64,000 bases of DNA. Origin: Flavobacteriaceae bacterium (GTDB taxonomy: Bacteria > Bacteroidota > Bacteroidia > Flavobacteriales > Flavobacteriaceae). The stretch covers positions 1 to 64,000 of the forward strand of contig CANHEA010000004.1 of NCBI GenBank assembly GCA_947459635.1, read 5' to 3'. Below are positions 9,313 to 16,916 of the stretch, one piece after another. The stretch's first letter is position 1. Every line of letters starts with the position of its first letter. The translations under genes were made by a program, and so were the position numbers. A model generated the notes under the pieces. It worked only from the letters and a program-made list of their open reading frames with translations. It was not told the DNA's origin and did no database searches.

Positions 9313-9897
9313 ATGACAAATCCAGCCATCGCAATCAAAAACATCGAAGTACTATCCAACAATTGGTACACTTTACGAAAAATCACTTTTGACTATCAAA
9401 AAAAGGATAAAACGTGGCAAACACAAGTCCGTGAAGCCTACGATCGTGGGAATGGTGCCGTAATCTTGCTATACAACAAATCAACTAAGAACGTAATTCT
9501 GACACGTCAATTTAGGATGCCGACTTTTATGAACGGCAATGAAACAGGAATGATGATTGAAGCCTGCGCTGGACTGCTAGACGAAAACAACGCAGAAGAC
9601 TGCATCCGAAAAGAAACAGAAGAAGAAACGGGTTACTCGGTAAAAGACGTGAAGAAAATTTTTGAAGTCTATATGTCACCTGGGTCAGTTACGGAAATTC
9701 TATATTTCTTTGTTGGTGAATATTCAAAAGAGATGAAACTTACCGATGGTGGAGGCGTTGCAGAAGAACAAGAAAATATCGAAGTGCTCGAAATGCCCTT
9801 TGAAAATGCCTACAACATGATCGCATCTGGCGAGATTAAAGACGCCAAAACCATTATGTTATTGCAATACGCGAAAATCAATAAACTAATCGACTAG
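9313..9897 (+). CDS. NudK-like Nudix hydrolase (GDP-mannose pyrophosphatase type)
   Basis: A 194-residue Nudix protein. The Nudix box is AGLLDENNAEDCIRKETEEE followed by TGY: it has the one-residue-shorter loop and the KE in place of RE that match the E. coli NudK box. NudK-type enzymes hydrolyse GDP-mannose and related nucleotide sugars to GMP and sugar phosphate; ADP-ribose is an alternative substrate. Other family landmarks: TLRKITFDY near the N-terminus, the VREAYDRGNGAVILLYN segment, and MSPGSVTEILYFF downstream of the box. The gene stands alone between a divergent minus-strand gene and rlmF. Confidence 0.8.
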   Translation: MTNPAIAIKNIEVLSNNWYTLRKITFDYQKKDKTWQTQVREAYDRGNGAVILLYNKSTKNVILTRQFRMPTFMNGNETGMMIEACAGLLDENNAEDCIRKETEEETGYSVKDVKKIFEVYMSPGSVTEILYFFVGEYSKEMKLTDGGGVAEEQENIEVLEMPFENAYNMIASGEIKDAKTIMLLQYAKINKLID

Positions 9898-9915
9898 GAC
9901 GCCAATTGGAATTGC

Positions 9916-9923
9916 TATCTTTG
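9916..9923 (+). promoter_or_regulatory. -7 promoter box of rlmF
   Basis: TATCTTTG matches TAnnTTTG and lies 16 bases before the ATG, giving a very short leader. No good -33 TTG at the usual distance. Confidence 0.45.
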
Positions 9924-9939
9924 CCACTACTTCTTGTAA

Positions 9940-10884
9940 ATGAAAACAAAAACCAATTCCGAAAAAACCAATTTACATCCGCGAAATTTACATCGTTTTG
10001 GTTATGACTTTCCTGTTTTGATTGACGCTTGCCGTGAATTAGAAAACTTTGTTTTTGTCAATCAATATAATACTCAAACAATCAATTTTAGTGACGCTGA
10101 TGCGGTCAAAACACTCAATAAAGCTTTATTAAAAAAGTACTACGGTGTTGCATATTGGGACATTCCAAATCAATATTTATGTCCACCGATTCCAAGTCGC
10201 GTCGATTATATTCATCAGCTCGCCGATCTTTTGGCTTCCAACAATTATGGAGAAATTCCTAAAGGCGAAAGTGTTCAAGGACTTGATATCGGCATCGGTG
10301 CTAACGCCATCTATCCAATACTCGGTAATGCTTGTTATGGTTGGAGTTTTGTTGGAACTGACACCGATGAAACTGCATTGCAAAACTGCAAAAAAATCTT
10401 TTCCGCCAATCCACAATTGATGGATTTTATGAGTTTACAATTGCAAATTGAACCTCGATTCATTTTCAAAAACATTATTACTGCGGAGGACCGATTTGCT
10501 TTTACAGTGTGCAATCCGCCATTCCACGCCTCTGAAGCAGAAGCGAATAAAGCCAATCTCAGAAAAATCAATACATTACAAAACACCAAATCTAAAGCGC
10601 CTCAATTGAACTTCGGTGGCCAAAACGCGGAATTGTGGTGTGAAGGTGGTGAATTGCGATTCATCACGCAGATGATTTTCGAAAGCGTCAAATATGCCAA
10701 ACAAGTGCTTTGGTTTACGACTTTGGTTTCGAAAAAAGACCATCTTTCAAGTCTTTATAAAACGCTGAATAAAGTCAACGCCACTGAAATCAAAACGATT
10801 GAAATGATTCATGGACAAAAAACCAGTCGCATCGTCGCATGGACATTCATGACAAAAACACAACAACAGGATTGGAAATTTTAG
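9940..10884 (+). CDS. rlmF: 23S rRNA (adenine-1618-N6)-methyltransferase
   Basis: Methylates A1618 of 23S rRNA using S-adenosylmethionine. The 314-residue protein matches the RlmF (YbiN) family: the opening NLHPRNLHRFGYDFPVL, the CPPIPSRVDYIHQLADLL segment (81-98), the SAM-binding GLDIGIGAN (114-122), and the N6-adenine methyltransferase motif NPPF (192-195). The VGTDTDETAL stretch (138-147) fits the acidic loop of a Rossmann methyltransferase. Complete at normal length. Confidence 0.93.
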   Translation: MKTKTNSEKTNLHPRNLHRFGYDFPVLIDACRELENFVFVNQYNTQTINFSDADAVKTLNKALLKKYYGVAYWDIPNQYLCPPIPSRVDYIHQLADLLASNNYGEIPKGESVQGLDIGIGANAIYPILGNACYGWSFVGTDTDETALQNCKKIFSANPQLMDFMSLQLQIEPRFIFKNIITAEDRFAFTVCNPPFHASEAEANKANLRKINTLQNTKSKAPQLNFGGQNAELWCEGGELRFITQMIFESVKYAKQVLWFTTLVSKKDHLSSLYKTLNKVNATEIKTIEMIHGQKTSRIVAWTFMTKTQQQDWKF

Positions 10885-10956
10885 AACTTACTACAAATTA
10901 AAAAATCCAATAAAAAAATCAGCGAATCTGCGGTTAAAATTTATAACACATAACGC

Positions 10957-10964
10957 TAACTTTG
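10957..10964 (+). promoter_or_regulatory. -7 promoter box of uvrB
   Basis: TAACTTTG matches TAnnTTTG, 42 bases before the uvrB ATG. The leader after it is the CTCAG-type repeat array (about 10973-11000). Confidence 0.5.
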
Positions 10965-10972
10965 TAACTTAG

Positions 10973-11000
10973 CCACTCAGGAACTCAGTAACTCATCAAC
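10973..11000 (+). repeat. CTCAG-type short tandem array before uvrB
   Basis: Degenerate 10-mers (CACTCAGGAACTCAGTAACT, then CATCAACTCC) end a few bases before the ATG. Only the CTCAG orientation is present here; no CTGAG partner arm lies upstream. The same arrays precede the genes at 14381 and 50812. Confidence 0.6.
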
Positions 11001-11006
11001 TCCAAA

Positions 11007-12998
11007 ATGAATTTCCAAGTCATCTCCGATTATCAACCCAAAGGCGATCAACCGCAAGCCATCGAAAAATTGACGCAAGGCATTCTCGAAGATGAAAGAT
11101 ACCAGACCCTATTGGGAGTTACGGGTTCTGGAAAGACATTTACCATTGCCAATGTGATTCAAGAGGTGCAACGACCTACTTTGGTTTTGGCACACAACAA
11201 AACTTTGGCGGCGCAATTGTATTCAGAGTTCAAGCAATTTTTCCCCAACAATGCCGTCGAATATTTCGTTTCTTATTACGACTATTACCAACCCGAAGCT
11301 TTCATGCCGGTGACTGGTGTTTTCATTGAAAAAGATTTATCCATCAATGAAGAATTGGAGAAAATGCGAATGTCGACGGTTTCGTCCTTACTTTCTGGAC
11401 GACGCGATATCATTGTGATTTCCTCTGTTTCTTGTTTGTATGGAATCGGGAATCCGGTAGAGTTTCAAAAGAATGTCATCCCGATTCAAAAAGGTCAAAT
11501 TATATCTCGAACCAAGCTTTTGCATCAGTTTGTACAAAGTTTGTATTCAAGAACCGAAGCCGATTTTACGCCTGGAAGTTTCCGAATCAAAGGCGATACA
11601 GTAGAAATTTACCCGAGTTATGCCGACGATGCTTTTCGCATTCACTTCTTTGGCGATGAAATTGAAGAAATTGAACGCTTCGATATCAAGAATGCACAAG
11701 TAATCGAAAAATTCGAAAAGCTGACGATTTATCCAGCGAATATGTTTGTGACGTCGCCCGATGTCTTGCAAAATGCGATTTGGGAAATCCAACAAGATTT
11801 GGTGAAACAAGTTGACTATTTTAAAGAAATCGGTAAACATTTGGAAGCAAAACGTTTGGAGGAGCGCACCAACTTCGACTTAGAAATGATCCGCGAATTG
11901 GGCTATTGTTCTGGAATTGAAAATTATTCACGTTATCTAGACGGCCGACAAGCTGGCACGCGCCCATTCTGCTTACTTGATTACTTTCCCAAAGATTATT
12001 TGATGGTCGTGGATGAAAGTCACGTGACGATTTCACAAGTTCATGCGATGTATGGCGGCGATAGAAGTCGAAAGGAAAACCTTGTTGAATATGGTTTTAG
12101 ATTACCTGCTGCCATGGACAATCGTCCGCTGAAATTTGAAGAATTTGAATCGATGCAAAACCAAGTGATTTATGTTTCTGCGACTCCCGCGGATTATGAA
12201 TTGCAGAAATGCGACGGAATTTATGTTGAACAAGTCATTCGTCCGACAGGATTACTCGATCCGATTATTGAAATTCGCCCGAGTTTGAATCAGATAGATG
12301 ATTTAATTGAAGAAATACAGCAACGTGCTGAAATCGACGAGCGTGTTTTGGTGACTACATTAACCAAAAGAATGGCGGAAGAATTGGCGAAATACTTGAC
12401 TAAAGTAAGTATTCGTTGTCGTTATATTCATTCCGAAGTGGATACTTTGGAGCGCATCGAAATCATGCAAGATCTGCGAAAAGGCATCTTTGATGTGTTG
12501 ATTGGTGTGAATCTGCTGCGTGAAGGTTTGGACTTACCCGAAGTCTCACTAGTAGCAATTCTCGATGCAGACAAAGAAGGCTTTTTGAGAAGTCATCGAT
12601 CGTTGACGCAAACGATTGGTCGCGCGGCGAGAAACCTCAAAGGAAAAGCGATTATGTATGCGGATAAAATTACCGTCAGCATGCAAAAAACTATTGATGA
12701 AACCAATTATCGTCGGGAGAAACAAATTAATTTCAACGTTGCCAATAATGTGGTTCCAATGGCATTGAACAAAAAAATCGAGAGTGCTTTTACCAAAATT
12801 CCGTTGATTGATGCGGAGTTGGGCTATTTGCCGAACGTTGCAGCGGAGCCGATTACAGAATATTTATCCAAAGCAGAAATCGACAAACGCATTCGAGAAA
12901 AAAGGAAATCTATGGAAAAAGCAGCGAAAGATTTAGACTTTCTGCAAGCGGCGAAATTGCGTGATGAGATCAAATCGCTCCAAGGAAAATTGGTTTAG
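11007..12998 (+). CDS. uvrB: Excinuclease ABC subunit B
   Basis: The damage-verifying helicase-like subunit of UvrABC nucleotide excision repair; it is loaded by UvrA and recruits UvrC. At 663 residues it is full length. Walker A is GVTGSGKT (37-44); the beta-hairpin region has YYDYYQPEAF; the Walker B-type motif is VVDESHV; helicase motifs V and VI are in VLIGVNLLREGLDLPE and QTIGRAARN; and a C-terminal UVR motif (DFLQAAKLRDEI) is present for UvrC contact. The stop codon overlaps that of the convergent TerB-like gene by 4 bases. Confidence 0.98.
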   Translation: MNFQVISDYQPKGDQPQAIEKLTQGILEDERYQTLLGVTGSGKTFTIANVIQEVQRPTLVLAHNKTLAAQLYSEFKQFFPNNAVEYFVSYYDYYQPEAFMPVTGVFIEKDLSINEELEKMRMSTVSSLLSGRRDIIVISSVSCLYGIGNPVEFQKNVIPIQKGQIISRTKLLHQFVQSLYSRTEADFTPGSFRIKGDTVEIYPSYADDAFRIHFFGDEIEEIERFDIKNAQVIEKFEKLTIYPANMFVTSPDVLQNAIWEIQQDLVKQVDYFKEIGKHLEAKRLEERTNFDLEMIRELGYCSGIENYSRYLDGRQAGTRPFCLLDYFPKDYLMVVDESHVTISQVHAMYGGDRSRKENLVEYGFRLPAAMDNRPLKFEEFESMQNQVIYVSATPADYELQKCDGIYVEQVIRPTGLLDPIIEIRPSLNQIDDLIEEIQQRAEIDERVLVTTLTKRMAEELAKYLTKVSIRCRYIHSEVDTLERIEIMQDLRKGIFDVLIGVNLLREGLDLPEVSLVAILDADKEGFLRSHRSLTQTIGRAARNLKGKAIMYADKITVSMQKTIDETNYRREKQINFNVANNVVPMALNKKIESAFTKIPLIDAELGYLPNVAAEPITEYLSKAEIDKRIREKRKSMEKAAKDLDFLQAAKLRDEIKSLQGKLV

Positions 12999-13426
12999 TT
13001 GTATTGCTCTTGAAAAACTTCCAATAGAAAATCTGGTGAAATCATTTTCGTAGGCGACAATTCCATTGCTTTCAAAACGCGTTTCATTGCAAATGGATTT
13101 AATCCCATATTGATTCCAATTTCGTGAATGGAATTCTTTTCTCGTTCGTGTAAAACGCCATCACAATGCATCAATAAAGCCAAACGGTAGAAATGCTGAA
13201 TACGCTGAAACTCCGATTTAACAACAGTTGGAAACAATTCTTGATGAAACAATTGCTTGAAATCTTCTGGTTTGATTTGAAGTTCATCCGCTACCAAAGA
13301 CAAAAACATCAACTCACGGTCGTGCAATTTCCCATCCACAACAGAAAAGGCAACCATCTCTGCTAATAAGCTCAATTTTTCTTCGTAGCTGTTCATCAAT
13401 TGTTTATTTTTAGCGAAAATATTCAT
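12995..13426 (-). CDS. TerB-like (tellurite resistance type) all-helical protein
   Basis: A 143-residue acidic, all-helical cytoplasmic protein. The pattern LLAEMVAFSVVDGKLHDREL and, later, ALLMHCDGVLHEREKNSI gives two DGxLHxRE repeats, the metal-binding-like signature of the TerB/DjlA N-terminal superfamily. TerB proteins bind divalent metal and act in stress or envelope-linked processes; no tellurite cluster is nearby, so a resistance role should not be assumed. A later Met (residue 11) could be the true start. Confidence 0.7.
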   Translation of the reverse strand: MNIFAKNKQLMNSYEEKLSLLAEMVAFSVVDGKLHDRELMFLSLVADELQIKPEDFKQLFHQELFPTVVKSEFQRIQHFYRLALLMHCDGVLHEREKNSIHEIGINMGLNPFAMKRVLKAMELSPTKMISPDFLLEVFQEQYN

Positions 13427-13455
13427 TTTAGTTGAATTCGAAAAAATAAATCCAC

Positions 13456-14253
13456 TTGAAACTTCTTTTCAACCTCTTTCTTTTCTTCTTCGTCCCAATG
13501 GTCTTCGCTCAAGAAAGCACAGCCTCAAAGCAAGTATCAACGTTTACGCTAGACTCGCCACAATTGCGATCCACCAAAAAAATCTGGTTGTATTTGCCTA
13601 AGAACTATAATACTTCTACCAAAAAATATCCTGTAATTTACATACATGACGGTCAAAATTTGTTCGATTCGAAAACTTCTTTTTCAGGTGAATGGAACAT
13701 CGACGAGAAACTCGACAGCCTCAACGCGCAAGTAATCGTAGTTGGCATAGAAACTACCGACAAACGCTTGGAGGAACTCACACCATTTGTAAACGCAAAA
13801 CACGGCGGCGGCAAAGCCAATAACTATTTGGACTTTATCGTCAATACCTTGAAGCCTAAAATCGATGCTACTTACAGAACCAAATCCAATCCACGGAATA
13901 CTATTATGATGGGCAGCTCATTGGGTGGATTAACGTCTTTCTACGCACTTTTAAAATACCCTAATGTTTTCGGAAAAGCTGGCGTTTTTTCTCCTGCTTT
14001 TTGGTTTAATCGCGATGAATTGGTCGACTTGATGAAACAAACGAAAAACTTTGATGCTAAGGTTTACTTCCTCCACGGCAACAACGAAGGCGATCCTGAT
14101 ATGATTCCAGATTTAAATCTCATGGAGTATTTAGTCAACACCAAACGTTGCGAATGCAAAAAACTCAATAAGAAAGTGCTCGTCAAAGGTGGACAACACA
14201 ACGAAAAATTATGGCGAGATGGATTTGTAAAAGCGTATCTTTGGCTTTTCTAA
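13456..14253 (+). CDS. Secreted esterase of the alpha/beta-hydrolase (PF00756-like) family
   Basis: A 265-residue secreted hydrolase. The start is TTG: only this start includes the full signal peptide (MKLLFNLFLFFFVPMVFAQ), since the next in-frame Met is inside it. Catalytic features: YIHDGQNLFD (62-71), nucleophile elbow GSSLGG (Ser155), an Asp near GDPDMIPDL, and a His in KGGQHNEKLW. The family includes feruloyl and acetyl esterases and siderophore esterases such as IroE. A paralogue of the same fold lies at 62807-63721. Substrate unknown. Confidence 0.78.
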   Translation: MKLLFNLFLFFFVPMVFAQESTASKQVSTFTLDSPQLRSTKKIWLYLPKNYNTSTKKYPVIYIHDGQNLFDSKTSFSGEWNIDEKLDSLNAQVIVVGIETTDKRLEELTPFVNAKHGGGKANNYLDFIVNTLKPKIDATYRTKSNPRNTIMMGSSLGGLTSFYALLKYPNVFGKAGVFSPAFWFNRDELVDLMKQTKNFDAKVYFLHGNNEGDPDMIPDLNLMEYLVNTKRCECKKLNKKVLVKGGQHNEKLWRDGFVKAYLWLF

Positions 14254-14256
14254 GTG

Positions 14257-14375
14257 GCTGAGATACTGAGTAACTGAGATACTGAGAATTAAAAGCTCAA
14301 CAAATTACTAAATACCCGTTTTAAAAGTCAAAATTATAACTCAGAGACTCAGCAACTCAGTCTCTCAGCAACTCA
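14257..14375. repeat. CTGAG/CTCAG inverted array pair, without cargo
   Basis: Left arm 14257-14286 is built of CTGAG units (GCTGAGATACTGAGTAACTG onward). Right arm 14338-14375 is built of CTCAG units (AACTCAGAGACTCAGCAACT onward) and ends at the start codon of the DUF1456 gene. The arms are imperfect reverse complements separated by about 51 bases with no reading frame of note. The same arrangement, with a gene between the arms, occurs at 50339-50808. Confidence 0.7.
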
Positions 14376-14380
14376 AAAAT

Positions 14381-14812
14381 ATGAACAACAACGATATCTT
14401 CAAAAAACTCCGCGTCGCACTCATGTTGCGCGATGATCAAATTATAGAAATTTTGGAACTAGTAGATTTCCGCATGTCGAAAGGCGAGATTGGCAATATT
14501 TTCCGAAGTCAAGATCATGCTGATTTTATGGAATGTGGCGACCAAGTATTGCGTAATTTCTTAAACGGATTGGTAATTCACTTGCGTGGCACCAAAGAAA
14601 ATCCGAAGAATCCAAATGAAGTATTGGCGAAACACAGAGCTGAAATTCCAGTAAAAGAAAATACGAAACCTCGAGTTGAATTTAAAGCCACTCCAAAAAC
14701 GGAATTCAAGAAAAAACCAGCTTCTTCGAGCAACTCACGAGATAAGAAACCAGCACCGAAAATTCAAGTGGTGGAAAAAGTAAAATTCAAAAACGGCAAA
14801 AAGAAGCCTTAA
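14381..14812 (+). CDS. DUF1456 family protein (YehS-like)
   Basis: A 143-residue protein. Residues 1-75 (NNDIFKKLRVALMLRDDQII, later FLNGLVIHLRG) match DUF1456, a small helical domain normally present twice in E. coli YehS; here I see one clear copy, then a basic, Lys/Pro/Ser-rich disordered tail (about 90-143) that could bind nucleic acid. Function unknown. It is followed after 11 bases by the DUF1569 gene, so the two probably form an operon. The start is set by the CTCAG array ending 5 bases upstream. Confidence 0.75.
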   Translation: MNNNDIFKKLRVALMLRDDQIIEILELVDFRMSKGEIGNIFRSQDHADFMECGDQVLRNFLNGLVIHLRGTKENPKNPNEVLAKHRAEIPVKENTKPRVEFKATPKTEFKKKPASSSNSRDKKPAPKIQVVEKVKFKNGKKKP

Positions 14813-14823
14813 TTTGCTCTGAA

Positions 14824-15291
14824 ATGGAAGTGCTAGTTCATTTAGTAAACCAACTAGAAAGCAACATCAATTCGAAAGATGTTGTCAATAAGCAAGTGTC
14901 GCAAGTCGATGTTTCTTGGCATATTGCGCATAGCTTAAAAGTCCTTCACAACATCATCAAAGTGTTGCAAAGTTCTAACCCAGACGACTACCGTTGGAGA
15001 TTCAATCGAAGTCGAAGCTTTGTATATTTTATCAATTTTATTCCAAGAGGCAAAGGAAAAGCACCGAAAGCGGTGATTCCAGCGGAGGAGATTTCAAAAG
15101 ATGAACTTCATCAAGACATCGCAACGGTCAGACAGCTTTTGAATGAACTCCAACATTTGGATGTCAAAAGTAATTTTACCCATCCGTACTTTGGACAATT
15201 AAATCTCAAACAAACCAAGAAATTCTTGGCACTGCACACCAAACATCACCTTAAAATCATAGATGATATTGTAAAAGCAAATGCGAGTTAA
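14824..15291 (+). CDS. DUF1569 family, DinB-like four-helix metal-binding protein
   Basis: A 155-residue helical protein with the DinB-type histidine layout: DVSWHIAHSL near residue 35 and HTKHHLKIIDDI near the C-terminus (about 139-150). Family members are thought to bind a divalent metal and some act as thiol-dependent transferases; the actual reaction here is unknown. Co-directional with the DUF1456 gene 11 bases upstream, and followed by a bidirectional terminator shared with sucC. Confidence 0.72.
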   Translation: MEVLVHLVNQLESNINSKDVVNKQVSQVDVSWHIAHSLKVLHNIIKVLQSSNPDDYRWRFNRSRSFVYFINFIPRGKGKAPKAVIPAEEISKDELHQDIATVRQLLNELQHLDVKSNFTHPYFGQLNLKQTKKFLALHTKHHLKIIDDIVKANAS

Positions 15292-15334
15292 GACGAAATT
15301 GCGTTACCGATATTCACGTTCAATGTAAAAACAA

Positions 15335-15364
15335 AAAATCCCAATCTTTCAATTGGGATTTTCT
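15335..15364. terminator. Bidirectional terminator between DUF1569 gene and sucC
   Basis: Stem AATCCCAAT / ATTGGGATT with loop CTTTCA, flanked by A and T tracts on the two sides, between two convergent genes. Confidence 0.85.
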
Positions 15365-15418
15365 TATTTACAAAAATTAGTAATAATCTTGAACACTATA
15401 ACTAATCAATCTAATCTA

Positions 15419-16612
15419 TTACTGCAACGCCTTTTTAACTTGATCTGCTGCTTCTTGAAACTCAACGGCAGACAAAATTGGCATCCCTGAATTGTCTATT
15501 AATTCTTTAGCAATTTCCGCATTGGTTCCTTGTAAACGCACGATAATCGGCACTTTGATCGCATCGCCCATATTTTTATAAGCATCAACAACACCTTGCG
15601 CTACTCTATCGCAACGAACAATTCCACCAAAAATATTAATCAAAATCGCTTTTACGTTTGGATCTTTCAAGATAATACGAAACGCCAATTCCACACGTTT
15701 TGCATCTGCAGTTCCACCGACGTCTAGGAAGTTCGCTGGTTCAAAACCTGCATATTTAATCAAATCCATTGTAGCCATCGCCAATCCAGCGCCATTTACC
15801 ATACAACCAACGGTTCCATCTAAATCAACATAGTTTAATCCAGCTTCTTTAGCTTCCACTTCAATCGGATTTTCTTCTCTGATGTCGCGCATGTCAGCAT
15901 ATTTCGGCTGACGATATAAAGCATTGTCATCTATATTTACTTTGGCATCAACAGCCATAATTTTGTTATCAGACGTTTTCAAAACCGGATTGATTTCAAA
16001 CATCGAGGCATCACAACCTACATAAGCACTGTAAAGTGAATCAATAAATTTCACCATTTCTTTGAACGCATTTCCAGAAAGCCCCAAGTTGAAAGCAATT
16101 CTTCTTGCTTGAAAACCTTGCAAACCAACCGACGGATCGATTTCCTCATTGTGAATCAAATGTGGCGTGTGTTCTGCCACTTCTTCGATATCCATTCCAC
16201 CTTCTGTAGAATATACAATCATGTTTCTGCCAGAAGCTCTGTTGAGCAAAACCGAAATATAAAATTCAGACGTTTCGCTTTCACCAGGATAATACACGTC
16301 TTCCGCAATCAAAACTTTGTGCACTTTTTTACCTTCCACAGAAGTTTGCGGCGTAATCAATTGCATTCCGATGATTTGTTCAGAAATTTCTTCAACCTGT
16401 TGCAAGTTCTTAGCCAACTTCACACCACCACCTTTTCCACGGCCACCGGCATGTATCTGCGCTTTCACCACATACCATTGCGTTCCGGTTTCTGTAGTGA
16501 GTTGTTTGGCTGCAGCTACCGCTTCTACTGGACTATTCGCCACTATGCCACGTTGTACGCGCACGCCATATTTTGCTAAAATCTCTTTTCCTTGGTATTC
16601 GTGTATGTTCAT
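15419..16612 (-). CDS. sucC: Succinyl-CoA synthetase beta subunit (ADP/GDP-forming)
   Basis: The nucleotide-binding ATP-grasp subunit of succinyl-CoA synthetase, which couples succinyl-CoA cleavage to ATP or GTP formation in the TCA cycle. It has 397 residues, normal length. It opens MNIHEYQGKEILAKYGV, has the ATP-grasp loop AGGRGKGGGVK (55-65) and a C-terminal CoA-ligase part with ILINIFGGIVRCDRVAQG. The alpha subunit (sucD) is not adjacent, which is common in Flavobacteriaceae. A TATTTTTG -7 box lies about 32 bases upstream (16644-16651, minus strand). Confidence 0.97.
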   Translation of the reverse strand: MNIHEYQGKEILAKYGVRVQRGIVANSPVEAVAAAKQLTTETGTQWYVVKAQIHAGGRGKGGGVKLAKNLQQVEEISEQIIGMQLITPQTSVEGKKVHKVLIAEDVYYPGESETSEFYISVLLNRASGRNMIVYSTEGGMDIEEVAEHTPHLIHNEEIDPSVGLQGFQARRIAFNLGLSGNAFKEMVKFIDSLYSAYVGCDASMFEINPVLKTSDNKIMAVDAKVNIDDNALYRQPKYADMRDIREENPIEVEAKEAGLNYVDLDGTVGCMVNGAGLAMATMDLIKYAGFEPANFLDVGGTADAKRVELAFRIILKDPNVKAILINIFGGIVRCDRVAQGVVDAYKNMGDAIKVPIIVRLQGTNAEIAKELIDNSGMPILSAVEFQEAADQVKKALQ

Positions 16613-16916
16613 ATGGATGTAATTTGACTTTTTAAAAGTGCCACAAAAATAATAAAAAACGATAAACTATTGACTTCGATTTCTAGTTTTATTTTGAAGT
16701 TTTTTAGGAGCTTTATCCCGCTTTTCGCTACAATCTTTTTTGTTCTTTGTCACCCCGAGCGCAGTCGAGGGGTTTTCTAGAACAAAAAAGGATTTCCACT
16801 ACAATCGGGGCTAGGGTTTCCGCCTTAAAACAACTATATCGATTGAAATGCGAATTCTTCCCCAATTATTTGCAAGTCAATCGCAGTAACAATAGATTTG
16901 CTAAAAAGATACTGTT
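16613..16916. other. 304-base divergent intergenic region between sucC and lysA
   Basis: No gene. It holds the sucC -7 box (CAAAAATA, 16644-16651, read on the minus strand as TATTTTTG), a minus-strand copy of the structured repeat family (16709-16812) with an inserted hairpin in its loop, and about 100 bases of featureless AT-rich leader before lysA. Confidence 0.7.
16709..16812 (-). repeat. Structured intergenic repeat, copy 4, with nested hairpin insertion
   Basis: Read on the minus strand: AGCC, CCCG, then GATTGTAGTGGAAATCC, an 11-bp stem CTTTTTTGTTC / GAACAAAAAAG, then GATTGTAGCGAAAAG, CGGG and AGCT. This is the same fold as the copies at 43264, 46583 and 63733. Its terminal loop is enlarged by about 33 bases containing a second repeat, CCCCTCGACTGCGCTCGGGG, itself a hairpin commonly scattered in flavobacterial genomes (my recollection, unverified). 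Confidence 0.75.

Noticed and set aside
12995-13426. Tellurite resistance locus
   Set aside because: Only one TerB-like protein, with no terZ/terD/terC neighbours; the family is wider than tellurite resistance.
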